Source: an uncultured Coriobacteriaceae bacterium
Lineage (GTDB): Bacteria > Actinomycetota > Coriobacteriia > Coriobacteriales > Coriobacteriaceae
NCBI GenBank assembly: GCA_944322305.1
Contig: CALUOP010000007.1
Span: 57,567-121,566, forward strand
DNA length: 64,000 bases
Direction: 5' to 3'
Shown here: piece by piece, positions 43,611 through 52,527 of the stretch
Position numbering within the stretch: position 1 is the stretch's first letter
How the letters are laid out: the number at the start of each line of letters is the position of its first letter
Translations under genes and position numbers: made by a program
Notes under the pieces: model-generated
Told to the model about the DNA's origin: nothing
Database searches by the model: none
Seen by the model: only the letters and a program-made list of their open reading frames with translations

Positions 43611-45461
43611 ATGAACGGTGTAGTAATCGTTGTAGTCGCAGCCGTGGTGCTGGTGCTCGGCTACCTGGTGTATGGCCGCTGGCTGGCCAAAACGTGGGGC
43701 GTCGACCCGAACGCCCTCACGCCCGCGCGACGCATGGAGGACGGCAAGAACTTCTCGCCCGCCTCGTGCTTCACGGCTTTCTCGCATCAGTTCAGCTCCA
43801 TTTGCGGCGCCGGCCCCGTCACGGGCACCATCGCCGCGATGATGTTCGGCTGGCTGCCGGTGCTTCTGTGGGTGCTCGTGGGCGGCATCTTCTTCGGCGC
43901 CGTGCACGACTTCGGCGCGCTGTACGCGTCCGTCAAGAACAACGGCAAGTCGCTCGCGCAGCTGATCGAGAAGTACATCGGCCGCACGGGCCGCAAGCTG
44001 TTCCTGCTGTTCAGCTGGCTGTTCACCATCATCGTGATCGCTGCGTTCGTTGACATGGTGGCGGGCACCTTCCAAGCCACCTTCGACGCAGCCGGTGCCG
44101 TTGACACCGCCGCCTCCTACGCGGGCGGCGCGGCCGGTACCATCTCGATCCTGTTCACCTTCGTGGCCATTGCCTTCGGTTGGGCGAGCCGCCGCTTTAA
44201 CCTCACGGGGTGGAAGGAGCTGCTGCTTGCCGTTGTGCTCTTCGTGGCCATGTTCGCCGTGGGCATGCAGTTCCCGGTCTACCTCTCCAAGTTTGGTTGG
44301 TTCGCCGTCATCATGGTGTATCTGCTCTTCGCCGCGGCCATGCCGATCCAGACCCTCAAGCAGCCGCGCGACTACCTCACGAGCATCATGATGATCGTCA
44401 TGATCGCCTGCGCCGTGGTGGGCATCTTCGTGCTCGGCGCCGCCGGCCAGGCCCAGATGACCGCGCCCATGGTGGCCGACATCTCCGCGCTGGCCGCCAA
44501 GGGCAGCTACATCTTCCCGCTGCTGTTCGTCTCCGTTGCGTGCGGCGCGCTCTCTGGCTTCCACAGCCTGGTTTCCACCAACACCTCGTCCAAGCAGGTG
44601 GCTAACGAGAAGGACATGCTGCCGGTTGGCTACGGCGCCATGATTGCCGAGTCGTTCGTGGGCGTGCTGGCCATCGTGGTTGCCGCGATCATGTTCTCCG
44701 ACCTCAACACTGCCGGCACCGGCGCGCTCAACATCGGCGGCGCCGCTGCGACGCCGTTCCAGATCTTCTCGCAGGGCGTGGCGCGCGGCATGACCGCCTT
44801 CGGCGTTCCCGCGACGCTGGCTACCGTGTTCATGACCATGTGCGTCTCGGCCCTGGCCCTGACCTCGGTTGACGCCGTGGCCCGCATCGGCCGTCTGTCG
44901 TTCCAGGAGTTCTTCGCCAAGGGCAACGATGCTGCCGAGGACGCTTCGGCCGAGAACACCGGCGCGGCCAAGGTGCTCTCCAACACCTGGGTGGCCACGG
45001 TGCTGACGCTGGCGCTGGGCCTGGCGCTCGCGTTCGGCGGCTACAACAACATCTGGCCGCTGTTCGGCGCGTCCAACCAGCTTTTGGGCGGCATGACCAT
45101 GATCGCGCTCGCGGTGTTCTGCAAGTGCACCGGCCGCAAGGGCTTCATGCTTTACGTGCCCGTGGTGTTCTTGCTGTGCTCCACCTTCACCTCGCTGGTG
45201 CAGAGCACCATCGGCTGCGTCAACGCGCTCGTCGCGTCCGGCACGGCGGTTATCGCCACCTCGGGTTTGCAGCTGGTCTTTGCCATCCTGCTCATGGTGC
45301 TGGGCGTCATCGTGGCGTACAACTGCCTGAAGGAGTTCTTCACCAAGGAACCCGGCTCGCTGCCCGACGAGGAGCCCGAGTGGACTGAGATGGGTCGCGC
45401 CAAGTGCGCTCGCGGCGACGCCCCTGAGGCGCCGGCCGACGGTGCGCAGGCGCAGGCATAA
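43611..45461 (+). CDS. cstA: Carbon starvation protein CstA (pyruvate/peptide transporter family)
   Basis: 616 residues, ATG 43611 after GGGAGGG. Around 15 hydrophobic helices. MNGVVIVVVAAVVLVLGYLVYGRWLAKTWGVDP, FSPASCFTAFSHQFSSICGAGPVTGTIAAMMFGWLPVLLW, and GALYASVKNNGKSLAQLIEKYIG are highly typical of CstA; the C-terminal half (SLSTDAVARIGRLSFQEF-like) is intact. E. coli CstA and the related BtsT are pyruvate transporters, and CstA has also been tied to peptide uptake. The gene is preceded by a possible attenuator and followed by a textbook terminator at 45531-45558. Confidence 0.93.
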   Translation: MNGVVIVVVAAVVLVLGYLVYGRWLAKTWGVDPNALTPARRMEDGKNFSPASCFTAFSHQFSSICGAGPVTGTIAAMMFGWLPVLLWVLVGGIFFGAVHDFGALYASVKNNGKSLAQLIEKYIGRTGRKLFLLFSWLFTIIVIAAFVDMVAGTFQATFDAAGAVDTAASYAGGAAGTISILFTFVAIAFGWASRRFNLTGWKELLLAVVLFVAMFAVGMQFPVYLSKFGWFAVIMVYLLFAAAMPIQTLKQPRDYLTSIMMIVMIACAVVGIFVLGAAGQAQMTAPMVADISALAAKGSYIFPLLFVSVACGALSGFHSLVSTNTSSKQVANEKDMLPVGYGAMIAESFVGVLAIVVAAIMFSDLNTAGTGALNIGGAAATPFQIFSQGVARGMTAFGVPATLATVFMTMCVSALALTSVDAVARIGRLSFQEFFAKGNDAAEDASAENTGAAKVLSNTWVATVLTLALGLALAFGGYNNIWPLFGASNQLLGGMTMIALAVFCKCTGRKGFMLYVPVVFLLCSTFTSLVQSTIGCVNALVASGTAVIATSGLQLVFAILLMVLGVIVAYNCLKEFFTKEPGSLPDEEPEWTEMGRAKCARGDAPEAPADGAQAQA

Positions 45462-45530
45462 AGATCTCGCTCGGCGCGGGGCTTGTGCGCAAGGCCCGCG
45501 CGGGTAGGGCGGTTTGCGCACGGTAGAGAA

Positions 45531-45558
45531 GGGCTGCGGCAGCGCCGCAGCCCTTTTT
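45531..45558 (+). terminator. cstA terminator
   Basis: GGGCTGCGGC (45531-45540), loop AGC, GCCGCAGCCC (45544-45553), then TTTTT. A perfect 10-bp stem with T-run 70 bp after the cstA stop. Confidence 0.9.
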
Positions 45559-45591
45559 GCATAGCTTCGGGCGCGGGTTCTGGCATGTGTC

Positions 45592-45740
45592 TGCAAACCT
45601 CGGAGTTAAAGTGCGCAAGGAAAAGGGTGTTCGAAGTAGCTCGTAGATAGGCAAGCTATCTACCTGGGCCTTTTCTTGTAGCGCATCGTGATGTTGTTGA
45701 AGGGGTTCTTCCCATGTGCACTTTAACTCCGAGGTTTGCA
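45592..45740. mobile_element. 149-bp element with 23-bp perfect terminal inverted repeats
   Basis: TGCAAACCTCGGAGTTAAAG and three further bases at 45592-45614 are exactly inverted at 45718-45740. The interior contains the dyad TAGATAG/CTATCTA. No transposase, gene or duplication of flanking bases is seen. It resembles the elements at 42902 and 52170 in size, AT content and a TGCAAA-type end but not in the rest of the sequence. Confidence 0.6.
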
Positions 45741-45939
45741 ACAAGCGCCCGCGGTTGGGCCCTTTTGTTCCCGCTTGGCGGCGTTCCTGCTTGCGCCGAA
45801 GCGGCTGGCCGGGGCGGGCCGGCTGCCCTGTGTACCTCTTGCCCGAGTAAGATTTCTCAACATGTGCGAACAGAAAGCTCAAACGGGGAGTCTGTGGCAT
45901 AATGGCGCCGATTTCCGGGCAAGCAGAGAGAGGCACCTC

Positions 45940-46335
45940 ATGCGCATTGAACATGTAGCGGTGTATGTGAACGACCTTGAGGGTGCGCGGGGGTTCTTTG
46001 AGACGTACTTCGGCGCAACCGCCACGAGCGCGTACCACAACCCCAACACCGGCCTGCGCACGCACTTCCTCACGTTTGGCTCCGCGACCGAGGGCGAGGC
46101 GCGCCTGGAAATCATGACGCGTCCCGGCTTGGACGACCCGTCCAAGAGCACGATGCGCACCGGCTATACGCACCTGGCGTTTACCCTTGGCAGCCATGAG
46201 GCCGTGGACGAGCTCACCGCGCGCCTGGCGGCCGACGGTTACGAGGTTCTGAGCGGCCCGCGCACTACCGGCGACGGCTACTACGAGAGCTCGGTTTTGG
46301 GGTTCGAGAACATCAACATCGAGATAACCGCCTAG
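45940..46335 (+). CDS. VOC-family protein (glyoxalase I-like)
   Basis: 131 residues, start ATG 45940. Two betaalphabetabetabeta modules are visible: MRIEHVAVYVNDLEGARGFFETYFGA...LRTHFLTF and YTHLAFTLGSHEAVDELTARLAADGYEV...ESSVLGFENINIEITA. Possible metal ligands are His5, Glu (RLEIM), His (YTHLAF) and the final Glu (NIEITA), the glyoxalase I pattern. Similar proteins include lactoylglutathione lyase-like and fosfomycin-resistance-like members; the exact substrate is unclear, and glutathione is not expected in this group. A CATAAT at 45897 may be its -10. Confidence 0.85.
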   Translation: MRIEHVAVYVNDLEGARGFFETYFGATATSAYHNPNTGLRTHFLTFGSATEGEARLEIMTRPGLDDPSKSTMRTGYTHLAFTLGSHEAVDELTARLAADGYEVLSGPRTTGDGYYESSVLGFENINIEITA

Positions 46336-46632
46336 GCGTTTGAGGCGTAGCGGCCGGGCGCCTTGCGCAGCATGTGACAAAACGGTAAGGCGGCCCCGAC
46401 GGTAAATCTCCGGTTCGCTGGGCACAATGAGAGCAGCGCGGCGCATGGCGGACTATGCGCTTTCGGCCGCGGGACGGCGCTGGCGCCGGGCCCACGTGCC
46501 GCGCGCATCACTGGGGCGCCTGCGACCGTAGCGGCTGTCGCTCTCGCCTTGGCTTGCGACGCGCCCGAGCCGCTGCCTGCTGCCGGCGGTGAGCTGGCCG
46601 GCACACCCGCTGTCGCCTGCGGAGGGAGATGA

Positions 46633-47400
46633 ATGAGAGTCGTTGCCAAGCTGCTGAAGTACTTGGTCGTTACGGTGGTTCTCGCCGTTGTCGTGGCCTG
46701 CGTGGTGGTGGGCGTCGGCGGCTACCGGATGTACCGCGACGCGTTGGAGCGCCAAAGCGTGGCCGAGGCGGTGGCCGAGCTCAAGGCGCAACCGGGCTAC
46801 ACCCCCACCGAAGACCTGCCGCAGATCTACCTCAACGCGGTGGTGGCGGTTGAGGACCACCGGTTCTACTCGCACGGCGGCATCGACCCCGTCTCCATCG
46901 TGCGCGCCGCCGTGAACGACATCCGCACCATGAGTCTTGCCGAGGGCGGCAGCACCATCACCCAGCAGCTGGCCAAGAACCTCTTCTTCAGCCAAGAGAA
47001 GCGCTTCACCCGCAAGGTGGCCGAGGTGTTTATGGCCTTTGACCTGGAGGCCGCGTACTCAAAGCAGGAGATCCTCGAGCTGTACGTCAACTCCGCCTAC
47101 TTCGGCGACGGCTACACGGGCATCGGCCAGGCGGCGCCCGGCTACCTGTGCAAAGCGCCGGCGGCCATGACCGACTACGAGAGCACGCTCATGGCGGGGC
47201 TCCCCAACGCGCCGAGCACCTTTGAGGCCAACCCCGAGCTGGCGGCGGCGCGTCAGCGCATCGTGGTGCAGCAGATGGAGAAATACGGCTTCAACCCCGG
47301 AACTGCCGCCGACCCGAATGCCGCGGGGCAAGGCGCACCCGCGCCGGACGGCTCCGGCAACGACGCGCTTTCGGTGCACAGCGCAACCGAGCTCGCCTAA
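46633..47400 (+). CDS. mtgA: Monofunctional GT51 peptidoglycan glycosyltransferase
   Basis: 255 residues: an N-terminal membrane anchor (LLKYLVVTVVLAVVVACVVVGVGGY) and the GT51 domain with the catalytic Glu in VAVEDHRFYSHGGID, the donor-site motif GGSTITQQLAKNLFF, RKVAEVFMAFDLEAAYSKQEILELYVNSAYFG (in parts), and GLPNAPSTF. There is no transpeptidase domain, so it is a monofunctional glycosyltransferase that polymerises lipid II. The C-terminal 40 residues are disordered. In the 297 bp upstream nothing else is recognised. It converges with metA; a hairpin at 47481-47504 separates them. Confidence 0.88.
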   Translation: MRVVAKLLKYLVVTVVLAVVVACVVVGVGGYRMYRDALERQSVAEAVAELKAQPGYTPTEDLPQIYLNAVVAVEDHRFYSHGGIDPVSIVRAAVNDIRTMSLAEGGSTITQQLAKNLFFSQEKRFTRKVAEVFMAFDLEAAYSKQEILELYVNSAYFGDGYTGIGQAAPGYLCKAPAAMTDYESTLMAGLPNAPSTFEANPELAAARQRIVVQQMEKYGFNPGTAADPNAAGQGAPAPDGSGNDALSVHSATELA

Positions 47401-47480
47401 CGGGCCCGCCGCCCGGCGCCTGCCGCGGGGCGGGTGCGCATGGCAGATCCCGCGGCCCGCATCCTGCATCTACCACCTGC

Positions 47481-47504
47481 CACGCCCGCCCCATGGCGGG
47501 CGTG
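47481..47504. terminator. Hairpin between convergent mtgA and metA
   Basis: CACGCCCGCC (47481-47490), loop CCAT, GGCGGGCGTG (47495-47504): a perfect 10-bp stem that can serve both strands. T-runs are weak. Confidence 0.6.
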
Positions 47505-47536
47505 CGCTTATCGCCTGCCCTTGTCGCCTGCCGCGG

Positions 47537-48451
47537 CTAGAGCGTGCGTAGGTCGTACGGGGTGGTTTGGTACACGTAGTAGTTCAGCCAGTTGGTGTAG
47601 AGCAGCTGGCCCTCGGCGCGCCAGGTCACGAGCGGCTCGCGCGCGGGGTCGTCGTCGGGGTAGTAGTGCACCGGTACGTGGATGGGTAGCCCGCGCGCCA
47701 CGTCGCGGTCGTACTCGCGCTTCAGGGTGTCGGCATCGTACTCGGGATGGCCGAAGACGAAGAAGTGCTTGCTGTTGCGGCTCTTGGCGATGGTGACGCC
47801 GCACTCGTCGGAGTAGGCGACCACCTCGAGGTTCTGGTTGGCCACGATGTCCTCAAAGCGCATCTCGGTGTGGCGCGAATGCGGCATCATGCTCACGTCG
47901 TTGAAGCCGCGCACCAGAGGCGAGCTCGGCTTGAGCAGGCGGCTGGGGAACACGCCGAAGCACTTCTCGGCCAGCGGGTGCTTGGGCACGCCGTAGTGGT
48001 GGTACAGCGCCGCCTGCGCGCCCCAGCACACGTGCAGCACGCTGTGCACGTGCTCGAGCGACCAGTCCATGATCTCAACGAGCTCGTCCCAGTAGTCAAC
48101 CTCCTCGAACTCGAGCTGCTCGACCGGCGCGCCGGTGATGATCATGCCGTCGAAGCGCTCGCCGCGCACCTCGTCGAAGGTGCGGTAAAACGTTTCCAGG
48201 TGCGCGGGGGAGGCGTTCTTGGCGTGGTGGCTCGCCATGCGCAGCAGCTCGATCTCCACCTGCAGCGGGGTGTTGGAGAGCTTGCGCATGATCTGCGTCT
48301 CGGTCACCACGGTGGTGGGCATGAGGTTCAGCAGCAGCACGCGCAGCGGGCGGATGTCCTGGTGCATGGCGCGGTGCTCGGTCATGACGAAGATGTTCTC
48401 GCCCTCGAGCGTGGCGGTGGCCGGCAGGGCGTCGGGGATGCGGATAGGCAT
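47537..48451 (-). CDS. metAA: Homoserine O-acetyltransferase (MetA family, acetyl-CoA type)
   Basis: 304 residues. [31 protein letters not shown], the nucleophile Cys in [17 protein letters not shown], and [10 protein letters not shown] and VFGHPEYD are family-invariant. The stretch [20 protein letters not shown] has Glu where E. coli MetA has Gly (FNDVAYW), the published marker of acetyl-CoA rather than succinyl-CoA use. This matches the divergent metY, an O-acetylhomoserine sulfhydrylase. Together they make homocysteine by direct sulfhydrylation. The 100-bp shared region contains a clear metY promoter. Confidence 0.92.
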   Translation of the reverse strand: MPIRIPDALPATATLEGENIFVMTEHRAMHQDIRPLRVLLLNLMPTTVVTETQIMRKLSNTPLQVEIELLRMASHHAKNASPAHLETFYRTFDEVRGERFDGMIITGAPVEQLEFEEVDYWDELVEIMDWSLEHVHSVLHVCWGAQAALYHHYGVPKHPLAEKCFGVFPSRLLKPSSPLVRGFNDVSMMPHSRHTEMRFEDIVANQNLEVVAYSDECGVTIAKSRNSKHFFVFGHPEYDADTLKREYDRDVARGLPIHVPVHYYPDDDPAREPLVTWRAEGQLLYTNWLNYYVYQTTPYDLRTL

Positions 48452-48484
48452 GCGAAATCTCCTCGCAATCGTTTTCCGGGCTCA

Positions 48485-48514
48485 TTGTACGGCATGTGCG
48501 CGCGTGCGTATAAT
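48485..48514 (+). promoter_or_regulatory. metY promoter
   Basis: TTGTAC (48485-48490), 18-bp spacer, TATAAT (48509-48514), 37 bp ahead of ATG 48552. No S-box riboswitch or other leader fits in the 100-bp gap, so any methionine control must be by a protein or elsewhere. Confidence 0.75.
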
Positions 48515-48551
48515 GCGCGGGACAGCAAGCGCCGAGAGCAAGGAGCAGAGC

Positions 48552-49841
48552 ATGGCAGAGACGCGCGAGCATTTGGGGACCACCTGTGTGCAGGGCGGCT
48601 ACCGCCCCGGCGACGGCGAGCCGCGCCAGGTGCCCATCTACCAGTCCACCACCTGGAAGTACGACACCTCCGAGCATATGGGGCGCCTGTTCGACCTGGA
48701 GGAGGCCGGCTATTTCTACACGCGCCTGCAGAACCCCACCAACGACGCCGTGGCGGCCAAGATCGCCGAGCTCGAGGGCGGCACGGCCGGCATGCTGACG
48801 AGTTCCGGCCAGGCGGCCAACTTCTTTGCGCTGTTCAACATCCTGGGCGCCGGCGACCACGTGGTGGCGAGCTCGGCCATCTACGGCGGCACCTACAACC
48901 TCATCGCCCACACCATGCGCCGCATGGGCGTGGAGAGCACCTTCGTGGCGCCCGACTGCACGCCCGAGGAGCTCGAGGCGGCGTTTCAGCCCAACACCAA
49001 GGCCGTGTTCGGCGAGACCATCGCCAACCCCTCGCTCGACGTGCTGGACATCGAGCGCTTCGCCGAGGCGGCCCACGCGCACGGCGTGCCGCTCATCGTT
49101 GACAACACCTTCCCCACGCCGGTGCTGTGCCGCCCGATCGAGTGGGGCGCCGACATCGTGACGCACTCCACCACCAAGTACATGGACGGCCACGGCGCGG
49201 GCGTGGGCGGCGCCATCGTGGACTCGGGGAACTTCAACTGGGACGCGCACGCCGACAAGTTCCCCGGCCTCACCACCCCGGACGAGACCTACCACGGCGT
49301 GATCTACACGCAGAAGTTCGGCCAGGGCGGCGCGTTCATCACCAAGGCAACCGCCCAGCTCATGCGCGATCTGGGCAGCATCCAGAGCCCGCAGAACGCG
49401 TTTCTGCTCAACATGGGCCTGGAGAGCCTGCACGTGCGCATGCCGCAGCACTGCAAGAACGGTCAGGCCATGGCGGAGTTTCTGTCCAAGCACCCCAAGG
49501 TGCGCTTCGTGAAGTACCCGGGCCTGCCTGGCGACCCGTGGCACGAGCTGGCGAAAAAGTACCTGCCCCGCGGCTGTTGCGGCGTGGTGAGCTTCGGCTT
49601 TGCGGGCGGCCGCGCGGCGGCGGAGACGTTCATGAAGAACCTGCACGTGGCGCAGATCGCCACGCACGTGGCCGACGCGCGCACCTGCGTGCTGCACCCG
49701 GCCAACGCCACGCATCGCCAGATGACCGACGAGGAGCTGGCCGCGGCCGGCATCGCGCCGGACATGGTGCGCCTGTCCTGCGGCATCGAGGACACCGAGG
49801 ACCTCATCGCCGACGTGGCCCAGGCGCTGGAGCAGTGCTAG
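48552..49841 (+). CDS. metY: O-acetylhomoserine sulfhydrylase (aminocarboxypropyltransferase)
   Basis: 429 residues, ATG 48552 after AAGGAGC. A Cys/Met-metabolism PLP enzyme: TTCVQGGYRPGDGEPRQVPIYQSTTWKY, YTRLQNPTNDAVAAKIAELEGG, IVDNTFPTP and the PLP lysine in THSTTKYMDGHG. The length (about 430, longer than MetB/MetC at 380-400) and the insert around KFPGLTTPDETYHGVIYT point to MetY. It condenses O-acetylhomoserine with sulfide to homocysteine. Divergent from metAA, which supplies its substrate. Followed by a strong hairpin at 49899-49969. Confidence 0.93.
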   Translation: MAETREHLGTTCVQGGYRPGDGEPRQVPIYQSTTWKYDTSEHMGRLFDLEEAGYFYTRLQNPTNDAVAAKIAELEGGTAGMLTSSGQAANFFALFNILGAGDHVVASSAIYGGTYNLIAHTMRRMGVESTFVAPDCTPEELEAAFQPNTKAVFGETIANPSLDVLDIERFAEAAHAHGVPLIVDNTFPTPVLCRPIEWGADIVTHSTTKYMDGHGAGVGGAIVDSGNFNWDAHADKFPGLTTPDETYHGVIYTQKFGQGGAFITKATAQLMRDLGSIQSPQNAFLLNMGLESLHVRMPQHCKNGQAMAEFLSKHPKVRFVKYPGLPGDPWHELAKKYLPRGCCGVVSFGFAGGRAAAETFMKNLHVAQIATHVADARTCVLHPANATHRQMTDEELAAAGIAPDMVRLSCGIEDTEDLIADVAQALEQC

Positions 49842-49898
49842 GACGATAAGCGCGCAGGCGCGGGGCGTTATGGTGGGCAACGCGTGCCCGCCGCTATG

Positions 49899-49969
49899 AT
49901 CCAAGCAGATTTTGCATACAATCAGGCCTGCTGAGGGCTTGCTTTGTGCAAAATCTGCTTGGATCTTTT
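49899..49969 (+). terminator. 18-bp perfect hairpin after metY
   Basis: ATCCAAGCAGATTTTGCA (49899-49916) is exactly complementary to 49947-49964, followed by CTTTTG. It is the same total length (66 bp) and near-same sequence as the terminator at 22052-22117, suggesting a repeated terminator cassette. Confidence 0.7.
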
Positions 49970-49999
49970 GTATGCGACAAACGCGGCGAGGAGGCTGTT

Positions 50000-51052
50000 A
50001 TGGACACGGTGCGGTGGGGGATTCTGGGTGCGGGACGCATTGCGCATCGGTTTGCGGCGAGTCTGGCGCACGATGAGCGCTGCCAGCTGGTGGCGGTAAG
50101 CGGCCGCACGCCCGAGAGGGTCGCGGCCTTTGCGGCCGCGCACGGCGTGGCGCCGGAGCGCGCGTATGCGGACGAGGCGGCAGTCGGCGCGGGTGCCGTT
50201 GCTGGAGCACGGGCGGCGGATGCGGCCGGTGCGGACGCGCGCTCGGACGGGGCGTCCTTCTCGCCCCACGCGCGCCTGCTGGCCGATAAGGACATCGATG
50301 CCATTTACCTGGCGCTTCCCCACGGGCTGCACCGCATGTGGGCCATCCGTGCGCTGGAGGCGGGAAAGGCCGTGCTGTGCGAGAAGCCCGCGGCCCTCAC
50401 CGCAAGCGAGACGCGCGAGATCGCTGCGGCAGCCGAGCGCACGGGCGGGCTGTTCATGGAAGCCATGAAGACGCGTTTCGTGCCCCTGTACGACGAGGTG
50501 CGGCGCTTGCTGGGCGAGGGTGCTATCGGCGAGCTTCTCCGCGTGGAGACGAGCCTGTGCAACGCCATGCCGCCGGACGCGCTCGAGGGGACCTACCTTT
50601 TGGACGGTGCCCAGGGCGGGGCGCTTCTCGACTGCGGCATCTACTGCGCCAGCTGGATCGAGGACTTGCTGCCGGCGCCGTTTGCCGCCACGGCGCGGCA
50701 GGTAGACATGTACCGCGGCGTCGATGCGCACGTTAACGCGGAGCTTGTGACGTCAGACGGGCGAACCGCCGTGTTAGAGTGCGCATTCGACCGCGCCAAG
50801 CCGCGGCAGGCGGTGCTTGTGGGCAGCGCGGGGCGCATCGTGGTGGAGGACTTGCATCGCCCGCAGCGCCTGGTGCTCGAACGCCAGGGCTGCGCGGGGC
50901 AGGTGATCGAGCGCCCGTATGTGGTGGATGACTTTTACGGCGAGGTGACGCATTTCACCGACCTGATCTGCTCTGGCACTGCTGAAAGCCCCGTGATGCC
51001 GCTTGCCGCTTCCGTCCGCTGCGCCGAGATCTTGGACGTCGCGCGCGGATAG
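50000..51052 (+). CDS. Gfo/Idh/MocA-family NAD(P)-dependent oxidoreductase
   Basis: 350 residues, ATG 50000 with GAGGAGG upstream. The Rossmann motif WGILGAGRIAHRFAASL begins the protein; AIYLALPHGLHRMWAIRALEAGKAVLCEKP contains the conserved EKP lysine, and GALLDCGIYCASWI carries the G-x-x-D-x-G-x-Y-like active-site segment. Between the second and third strands there is a 35-residue Ala/Gly insert (AVGAGAVAGARAADAAGADARSDGASFSPHARLL, read in parts), whose DNA holds TTCTCGCCC (50258). Members oxidise sugars or trans-dihydrodiols; substrate unknown. Confidence 0.87.
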   Translation: MDTVRWGILGAGRIAHRFAASLAHDERCQLVAVSGRTPERVAAFAAAHGVAPERAYADEAAVGAGAVAGARAADAAGADARSDGASFSPHARLLADKDIDAIYLALPHGLHRMWAIRALEAGKAVLCEKPAALTASETREIAAAAERTGGLFMEAMKTRFVPLYDEVRRLLGEGAIGELLRVETSLCNAMPPDALEGTYLLDGAQGGALLDCGIYCASWIEDLLPAPFAATARQVDMYRGVDAHVNAELVTSDGRTAVLECAFDRAKPRQAVLVGSAGRIVVEDLHRPQRLVLERQGCAGQVIERPYVVDDFYGEVTHFTDLICSGTAESPVMPLAASVRCAEILDVARG

Positions 51053-51192
51053 GGCGGCGCGGCGTCTGTTCGTGCGGCAGAAAAGCGCATAAACTTGCAA
51101 CATGCACCTTGTCGCCCGTGCGCCATAATACTGAGTCGTGTGAACAAGTGACGGTTGGCTCGGAGGCGCGCATGGCGCGCGGGGAGGCGGGC

Positions 51193-52128
51193 ATGAGCAC
51201 GGTGGCCGGTGGCGCGAACGCGGTGGCGTTTTTCGACATAGACGGTACGATCACGTGGAACCCGACGCTGAGCAGCGAGGCGGTGCAGGGCAGCGAGGGG
51301 AGCGACGCGCCAACGCCCGCGGCCGCCGGTCGGATCGCGGGCGTGCAAGATACCTCGGGCGCCGCTGACGACGAGGTCGCCTCCCTCTACGAGAGCTGCG
51401 TTCCCTCGCCGGCCGTGTACGAGGCGTTCCACCGTATGCGCGAGGCTGGTCACGCCACCTTCATCTGCACAGGGCGCCCCATCGGCTTCGTGCGCCCGCA
51501 GTTCTGGGACTTGGGGCTCACGGGTATTGTGGCCAGCGCGGGCGCGTACGTGCGCATAGGCAACGAGGTTATCCGCCACGAGCATGTGCCGTACGACCTG
51601 GCGGTTGAGACCGCGCGCCGCCTGTTCGAGGCGGGCATCGACGCCGATATGGAGACCGATTACGTATGCCTGTCGCTGTACCCCAGCGGCAGCGTTCCCA
51701 TCTACGAGGGGCACGAGCTCATGCGCACGCCGGAGGAGTTCGCCGCGCGTGTGCGCGAGCTGGGCATGGTGAAGTTCTGCGCTCGCAACGTCTCGCCCGA
51801 CCGGCTCGAGCGCGTGCTGCCGTTTTGCCGCGAGCATTACACCGTATGCGACCTGCAGGGCGGCGTGCTCGAGTTCTCGCGCCGCGGCGTTGACAAGGCG
51901 GCCGGCATCGCCAGCGCGCTCGCCGCGTTGGGCCACGGACGCGAGAACACCTACGCGTTCGGCGACTCCGAGAACGACCTCTCCATGGCCGACGCGGTTG
52001 AGACCTTCGTCGCCATGGGCAACGCCCTGCCCAACGTGAAGGAGCGCGCCGCCTACATCACCGACTCCGTGCAAGACGACGGCGTGGCCACGGGCCTTGC
52101 GTACTTTGGCCTGATCGAGCTGGTGTAG
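51193..52128 (+). CDS. HAD-superfamily (Cof-type) phosphatase
   Basis: 311 residues from ATG 51193 (GGGGAGG upstream); an ATG seven codons earlier is less likely. Motif I is FFDIDGTITWN, motif II ICTGRPIG, the conserved Lys is in GVDKAAGI and motif III/IV is AFGDSENDLSMADAV, as in Cof/YkrA-type sugar-phosphate or FMN phosphatases. A 45-residue low-complexity stretch (VQGSEGSDAPTPAAAG...) is inserted shortly after motif I. Substrate unknown. Confidence 0.88.
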   Translation: MSTVAGGANAVAFFDIDGTITWNPTLSSEAVQGSEGSDAPTPAAAGRIAGVQDTSGAADDEVASLYESCVPSPAVYEAFHRMREAGHATFICTGRPIGFVRPQFWDLGLTGIVASAGAYVRIGNEVIRHEHVPYDLAVETARRLFEAGIDADMETDYVCLSLYPSGSVPIYEGHELMRTPEEFAARVRELGMVKFCARNVSPDRLERVLPFCREHYTVCDLQGGVLEFSRRGVDKAAGIASALAALGHGRENTYAFGDSENDLSMADAVETFVAMGNALPNVKERAAYITDSVQDDGVATGLAYFGLIELV

Positions 52129-52169
52129 CGCGCCGGTCGGCGGCTCTTTTGCCGCAAGGCGGGTTGGCC

Positions 52170-52350
52170 TGTGCAAATATTCGAGCTATGGACGATTGTG
52201 CGTTCGCGCCTTCCCGGGGCGTTTCGCAAAATGAATAAACGCATGACTATTACCAGGTGATATACGGACACCCTGCATATTTTTGCAGGGTGAAACGCTC
52301 GTGCAAAACGCGAGCTCCGCAGAATCGTCCATAGCTCGAATATTTGCACA
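52170..52350. mobile_element. 181-bp element with 28-bp perfect terminal inverted repeats, copy G (MITE-like)
   Basis: TGTGCAAATATTCGAGC and eleven more bases (52170-52197) are perfectly inverted at 52323-52350. The ends match element F (42902-43086), but the interiors do not. Inside is a hairpin, CCTGCA/TGCAGG, around ATATTTT. The gene-free stretch 52129-52527 contains this element and a second small dyad CATGGCGCA/TGCGCCATG (52367-52402) beyond the 3' end of the ABC ATPase gene. Confidence 0.7.
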
Positions 52351-52527
52351 CTACAAGCAGATATGGCATGGCGCACGCGTTGGAATCGCTGCATGCGCCA
52401 TGTGTTTCCAGGCGCGACCCGCAGGCGTTCGGGGCACGCACGGAAAGTGGGCCCTGCGGCTGCCTTCGCGTGCCGCCACGAGCGAGCGGAGCATGCCGCA
52501 CACGAACGAAGCGTCTATTTCCTTGCG

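Noticed and set aside
43370..43612. Minus-strand 80-codon frame upstream of cstA
   Set aside because: It is antisense to the promoter/leader region, lacks an RBS and has no homology.
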